DNA of 47,669 nucleotides from Ramlibacter sp. (GTDB taxonomy: Bacteria; Pseudomonadota; Gammaproteobacteria; Burkholderiales; Burkholderiaceae_C). Location of the stretch: NCBI RefSeq assembly GCF_028292805.1, contig NZ_JAQGLS010000031.1:1-47669 (forward strand). The letters run 5' to 3'. Of this stretch, positions 43,775-47,669 are shown in pieces. Each line of letters begins with the position of its first letter. The stretch's first letter is position 1. The notes beneath the pieces were generated by a model. It was given only the letters and a program-made list of their open reading frames with translations. It searched no databases and was not told where the DNA came from. Both the position numbers and the translations under genes were made by a program.

Positions 43775-44974
43775 TTATGCGGTGGCAGCCTTCGCTCTCA
43801 AGAACTCGAGCGCTTCCTTCTCGATGTCGTAGTCGTACAGTGATCGGCGCAGCAGCGCGGAGTTGGCGATTTCCCTGTCACGTTGCCCCAGGTCTGCGTA
43901 CTTGGAGTCGTAGCGCAGCCCGTTCTTGCGGGCTTCGGCCTGCACCATGGAAGTCCGCGGTTGCCGCAGCTCCTGGTAGCTCTGGAGCGCATGCTCCAGC
44001 GACAACGAAGCATCTTGCGCGCAGGCCTGCAAGATCACTGCCAGGGCCGTGCCATCTTCGATGGCCTGGTTGGCGCCCTGGCCCAGGTGCGGAAGCATCG
44101 GATGGGCGGCGTCGCCGAGCAATGCCAGCCGCCCGCTCACCCACGTGCCGAGGGGCTTGCGGTCATAGAGGCCCCACCAGAAGCAGGTCTCGACCTTCTC
44201 CAGCAGATCCGTCACGCGCGGATCCCAGCCGGCAAATGACGCGGCGAGCTCGTCGCGGTCGCCGACGGCGGACCAGGACTCTGCCGTCTCGCTGGTGGTC
44301 GGCACGAAGCCGACATAGTTCAACAACTCGCCGCCGCGCACAGGGAACACCATGAAGTGCTTGCCATCACCCATCCAGACCTGGTGAGCCTCGCGCCGCC
44401 AGTCGGGCAGTTTGTCCGCGGGGAGCAGTCCGCGGTAGGCCCGGCACCCGGCGTACTCGGGCGGCGAGGGTTCCACCACGTGCTTTTGCAGGACCGAGTT
44501 GATGCCGTCGGCCGCGATCACGACATCCGCGTGCGCCACGTTGCCATTCTCGAAGGCAAGATGGGCTCCGGCCTGGTCCTGGCTAAAGCCAGTGCATCGG
44601 TGGCCGGTATGGATCGCGTCGGCGGGAAGCGCATCGGCCAGCACCTTCAAGATATCGGCGCGGTGCATGCCGTACATGCCGTTCCAGCCGGTGGAGTCGG
44701 TGGTCAGGATCTTTCCAACGACGGAGCCGTCCATGCGGTAGTACTCCGATCCGTCGCCGACCTTGGCGCCGACGCGCGCAAGCGCATCGCCCAGGCCCAT
44801 GCGCTCCATCTGCCGCAGGCTGTTGGGATAGATGAAGACGCCGGCCCCTACCTCGCGCAGCACGCCCGACTGTTCATACACCGCGACGCTGATACCCCGA
44901 TGGGACAAGGCCACGGCTGCAGCCAGGCCGCCCATGCCTCCGCCCACGATGGCCACATGAATACGCTTTGACAT
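43775..44974 (-). CDS. FAD-dependent aromatic monooxygenase
   Basis: 399 aa, group A flavoprotein monooxygenase (salicylate hydroxylase/UbiH-like). The dinucleotide motif VGGGMGGLAAAVAL, the second FAD motif GDAAHPMLPHLGQGANQAIEDG and the intermediate DVVIAADGINS are all present. Hydroxylates an aromatic acid with NAD(P)H and O2. An AGG site precedes the ATG at 44974; an ATG at 44992 would overlap the Bug gene stop (ATGA) and add six residues, so either may be used. Substrate unknown. Confidence 0.92.
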   Translation of the reverse strand: MSKRIHVAIVGGGMGGLAAAVALSHRGISVAVYEQSGVLREVGAGVFIYPNSLRQMERMGLGDALARVGAKVGDGSEYYRMDGSVVGKILTTDSTGWNGMYGMHRADILKVLADALPADAIHTGHRCTGFSQDQAGAHLAFENGNVAHADVVIAADGINSVLQKHVVEPSPPEYAGCRAYRGLLPADKLPDWRREAHQVWMGDGKHFMVFPVRGGELLNYVGFVPTTSETAESWSAVGDRDELAASFAGWDPRVTDLLEKVETCFWWGLYDRKPLGTWVSGRLALLGDAAHPMLPHLGQGANQAIEDGTALAVILQACAQDASLSLEHALQSYQELRQPRTSMVQAEARKNGLRYDSKYADLGQRDREIANSALLRRSLYDYDIEKEALEFLRAKAATA

Positions 44975-44988
44975 CACAACCTCATCCT

Positions 44989-45954
44989 TCATTTTGTGTT
45001 TTTTGCCCTGGTGCCTAGCAACTCGCTCACAGCCCGGAACTCGCTGGATATTTCTTCGGACAGCGCACGGCCCGAACCCCACTCCTGCACGATCCCGGCC
45101 GGCAGCAGCTGGGCCGAGATGCCTGCATGGCGAGTGGCTTCTTCCAGCGCCGGGACGATCCTGTCCACCACCGCCTTGGGCACACCAGCGGGCATGAAGA
45201 AGCCGAACCACACGCCCAGAATGTCGGCCTTGTAGCCCAGCTGGCGCAACGTAAGGACCTCAGGGAATTCCGGGAACGGCGAGGAGATCGCCAATGCGCG
45301 CAGGCTGCCGCTGCGGATATGCGTGCTCACCGCGCCCAGTGCCAGGATCACGCCCTCGATGTGGCCTCCGAGCAGGTCGGTGATGGCGGGTGCCGCGCCC
45401 TTGTAGCTGACCGAACTCAGCGCGGCACCGGTGGCCGAGTTGATCAACTGCGTGCTGATCTCACCCACGGAGCCCGGGCCGGCATTGCCGATGCGGATGC
45501 CGTTGGGAGCCTTGGGTGCGTGCGCGATCATCTCTTTCAATGTCTTGAAGGGCGCATCCTTGCGCGCCACCAGCACAGCCGGACTGCGGGTCGTCAACCC
45601 CAGCGGAGTCAGGTCGCGCAACGGATCGTAGTTGGTGGCCTCTGGCTCGAGCACGCGCCGGATCGTCAGCGGGCTGTTTTGCGCATAGAGCAGCGTGTAT
45701 CCGTCCTTCGGGGCGCGGATGACGGACTGCGTGCCCAGCGAGCCTCCCGCACCTGGGCGGTTGATGACCGTGACAGGCGTGTCCAGCAAGCGCGATAGCT
45801 CCTGCCCCATCAGGCGTGCGGCGCGGTCGGCGGCGTCTCCCGCGGCCAGTGGCGTGACCAGGTTGATCGGCATGCGTGGATACTCGTTCGCACGCGCCAA
45901 GAAGGGGGCCGCCAAAAGCGATGTGAACCCCAGGATGTCTCGTCTCTTGATCAT
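44989..45954 (-). CDS. Bug-family solute-binding protein (TctC-like)
   Basis: 321 aa periplasmic receptor of the tripartite tricarboxylate transporter type: signal peptide MIKRRDILGFTSLLAAPFLARA, then INLVTPLAAGDAADRAAR, GAGGSLGTQSV, DGYTLLYAQNSPL, and GVPKAVVDRIVPALEEATR. Bug proteins bind carboxylates such as aromatic acids. Upstream of the FAD monooxygenase with ATGA overlap of the alternative start, so it probably delivers the monooxygenase substrate; TctA/TctB are not in the window. Confidence 0.92.
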   Translation of the reverse strand: MIKRRDILGFTSLLAAPFLARANEYPRMPINLVTPLAAGDAADRAARLMGQELSRLLDTPVTVINRPGAGGSLGTQSVIRAPKDGYTLLYAQNSPLTIRRVLEPEATNYDPLRDLTPLGLTTRSPAVLVARKDAPFKTLKEMIAHAPKAPNGIRIGNAGPGSVGEISTQLINSATGAALSSVSYKGAAPAITDLLGGHIEGVILALGAVSTHIRSGSLRALAISSPFPEFPEVLTLRQLGYKADILGVWFGFFMPAGVPKAVVDRIVPALEEATRHAGISAQLLPAGIVQEWGSGRALSEEISSEFRAVSELLGTRAKNTK

Positions 45955-46113
45955 TTGTCAGCGCCTTGAAAGTTGCGGAAGATCGGCACGAAGCTGCGCC
46001 TGCCCGTTGCGGCGCGCGGAAAGCAAGCATGCTGCATCCGGGAGGCCCGCCCATTCTGGCGAACGCGAGGATGGCAGGCAACCACTTTTGCGCACTGCGC
46101 AGATAATGACCCC

Positions 46114-46893
46114 ATGACCGACCAGGGCCGATCGCACCCGCGCGACTTCGTGGCATCGCTCGACAAGGGGCTGAAGGTGCTGCTCTGCTTCGAGCGCAAG
46201 CACTCCAAGCTGAACCTGTCTGAAGTGGCGCGCCTCACGGGCTACACACCGGCGACGGCGCGCAGGTTGCTGATGACGCTGCAGGAGCTCGACTACCTCC
46301 ACAGCGATGGCAAGCGGTTCTGGGTCGCGCCTCGCACCTTGCTGCTGGCTCGGCCATACCTCATGTCCAGGCCAGCACCGCAGCTGGCGCAGCCCGTGCT
46401 CGACAAATTGGCCGACCGGACCCGGCAGTCCGCATCTCTGGGCTTGCTGTTGGACCAGGAGGTGTTGATCATCGCCCGGTCCACGGGCCAACGCACACTG
46501 TCCACCGGACTGGGCATCGGCTCCCGCCTTCCTGCCTTCTGTTCGGCCATTGGTCGAGCCGTGTTGTCGACCCTGCCCCGGGCCGACGTCGTGCGCTACC
46601 TCACGGGAACGTCGCTGGATGCCTACACCCGCATGACCGTGCGGGACGTTGCATCGGCTGCCGACCAAGTGGAGCACTGCCGCGACCATGGATGGGCGGA
46701 ATGCGACGAAGAGTTGGAACTGGGCGTTCGCTGCATTGCGGTTCCGGTTTCCAGCCTTGCGGACAAGACGATCGCGGCCGTGAGCCTTTCAGTGCGGGCG
46801 GAACGAATGACGATGAATGCCTTTCGGCAGGCCCATCTCGCTGCGATCCTTGAGGCGCGTGACGAGTTGAAGGCGACCGTCAACTTCGAATAA
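46114..46893 (+). CDS. IclR-family transcriptional regulator
   Basis: 259 aa, PcaR/PobR subgroup. The winged helix-turn-helix (VLLCFERKHSKLNLSEVARLTGYTPATARRLLMTL) is followed by an IclR effector domain (RSTGQRTLSTGLGIGSRLPAFCSAIGRAVLS, and DEELELGVRCIAVPV). It is divergent from the Bug/monooxygenase pair over 159 bp, so it most likely controls them. Confidence 0.92.
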   Translation: MTDQGRSHPRDFVASLDKGLKVLLCFERKHSKLNLSEVARLTGYTPATARRLLMTLQELDYLHSDGKRFWVAPRTLLLARPYLMSRPAPQLAQPVLDKLADRTRQSASLGLLLDQEVLIIARSTGQRTLSTGLGIGSRLPAFCSAIGRAVLSTLPRADVVRYLTGTSLDAYTRMTVRDVASAADQVEHCRDHGWAECDEELELGVRCIAVPVSSLADKTIAAVSLSVRAERMTMNAFRQAHLAAILEARDELKATVNFE

Positions 46894-46904
46894 GGAAGAT
46901 CCGC

Positions 46905-47110
46905 ACGACCTTGGGCGAAAGCTCACTGCAGATGGCTGTGGTGGCAACGCTGAGGTTGTAGAACATCACGATGGAGTTGAAGACGTCGGCTCTGGACTGG
47001 TCGCGCCGGGTAGATCTGGCGATGGATCCGCTCGCGTTCGAGCAACTGGAAGAAGGTCTCGGCCAAGGCGCCCTCATGGCAGTTGCCGCGCCGGCTGCTG
47101 CGGCAGGTCA
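46905..47110 (-). pseudogene. IS3-type transposase remnant
   Basis: On the minus strand the C-terminal end of an IS3-family OrfB is readable in two frames: RRGNCHEGALAETFFQLLERERIHRQ, then DQSRADVFNSIVMFYN and ELSPKVV. It has a frameshift near 47006 and no N-terminal catalytic part, so it is inactive. No inverted repeats are visible. Confidence 0.75.
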
Positions 47111-47420
47111 GGCGCCGATGCGGTGCCCTATGGCCATCCGTGCGCGCGATCGCATGATCTTGAGCGCCGCATGACTGACTGCCGGAGCGAAGTTCACCTC
47201 CACGCGACCATCCTTGCCGACCGCCTCACGCGGTCGGAACGTATGGCATACGTTACCCCTCCTCGACCGCCGAATACAACGGCCAGGAATTCTCCTACAC
47301 GCGCAGAAGGAAATCCCCAGCAGTTCGGCGCCCGACACTGCTTTTGCGCGGGATAGCATCAAGTTCACTCAGCATTCCGCTCCAGCGGGTGCATACGATC
47401 TCAATGCTTCAGCGGAGACA

Positions 47421-47669
47421 ATGCCAGCCCCGAGAAGCGCTGGTGACTTCTTCCGGCCGGCGAGTGAGGGCCGGAATTCAGAGGCATGCCGACGGCTTGA
47501 GTTCCTGGGCTTATTCACGACCGAAGGACGGCCGAAGCTGCTGCTGCTGATTTTCGGCCCCTGGGTCGGCGTCGCGGCGGTCACGACCGGAGCCAGTACC
47601 CAGGGGGCCGGCGGTCAGGGGCAAGTGATGGCAGGATTGAGGCGCATGGGTAGCTTGCATTTCGCCGCC
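47421..47669 (+). CDS. Open frame running off the right edge
   Basis: A plus-strand frame is open from ATG 47421 to the end (83 codons), with one hydrophobic stretch (LLLLIFGPWVGVAAVTTG). The weak ribosome site GGAG lies only three bases upstream. No family is recognised. Nothing else is supported in 47111-47420. Confidence 0.25.
   Translation, partial: MPAPRSAGDFFRPASEGRNSEACRRLEFLGLFTTEGRPKLLLLIFGPWVGVAAVTTGASTQGAGGQGQVMAGLRRMGSLHFAA

Overview
The window looks like a chromosomal segment of a GC-rich betaproteobacterium of the Burkholderiales, most likely Comamonadaceae (Ramlibacter/Variovorax/Polaromonas-like). The grounds are the yicC, gmk, rpoZ, spoT, greB order, the protein signatures, a Bug-type solute-binding protein, and dense operons full of 4-bp ATGA overlaps. 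This placement rests on recognition, not on a database search.

Layout. 1-7026 is a conserved core: a Ser/Thr phosphatase-kinase pair, yicC, gmk, rpoZ, spoT and greB, with short palindromic intergenic repeats at both ends. 7155-10220 holds a TolB-like protein, a small Cys-containing protein, a CvpA-CAP fusion and topoisomerase IB. 10135-12600 is a decayed glycogen/trehalose region: a trehalohydrolase (treZ) remnant fused by deletion to a glycogen-debranching remnant, carrying tandem repeats. Then come tRNA-Arg, an RTX metalloprotease, a cardiolipin-synthase-like protein and a DUF488 protein.

17452-32341, all on the minus strand, is one catabolic operon for an aromatic compound. It encodes two Rieske ring-hydroxylating oxygenases (alpha and beta each), a one-protein reductase, a BphC-like extradiol dioxygenase, two meta-cleavage-product hydrolases, the complete lower pathway hydratase/acetaldehyde dehydrogenase/aldolase, an Fbp-type ABC transporter and a GntR regulator. 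A promoter and a perfect inverted repeat lie in the AT-rich leader. A cis-dihydrodiol dehydrogenase and a separate ferredoxin are both missing.

32560-36436 has a degraded 3-hydroxyisobutyrate dehydrogenase gene and the divergent metE/metR pair.

36543-43371 is the most remarkable part. A TPP riboswitch precedes thiD, which is translationally coupled by 4-bp overlaps to a LuxE-like acyl-protein synthetase, a LuxC-like acyl reductase and an ABC ATPase/permease/THI5-type binding protein, ending with a short-chain dehydrogenase. There is no luciferase. Together these could import a pyrimidine carboxylate, reduce it to the aldehyde and then the alcohol (HMP), and phosphorylate it: a possible new thiamine-precursor salvage route.

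The right end has an FAD monooxygenase, a Bug solute-binding protein and a divergent IclR regulator, then an IS3-type transposase remnant and unassigned sequence.
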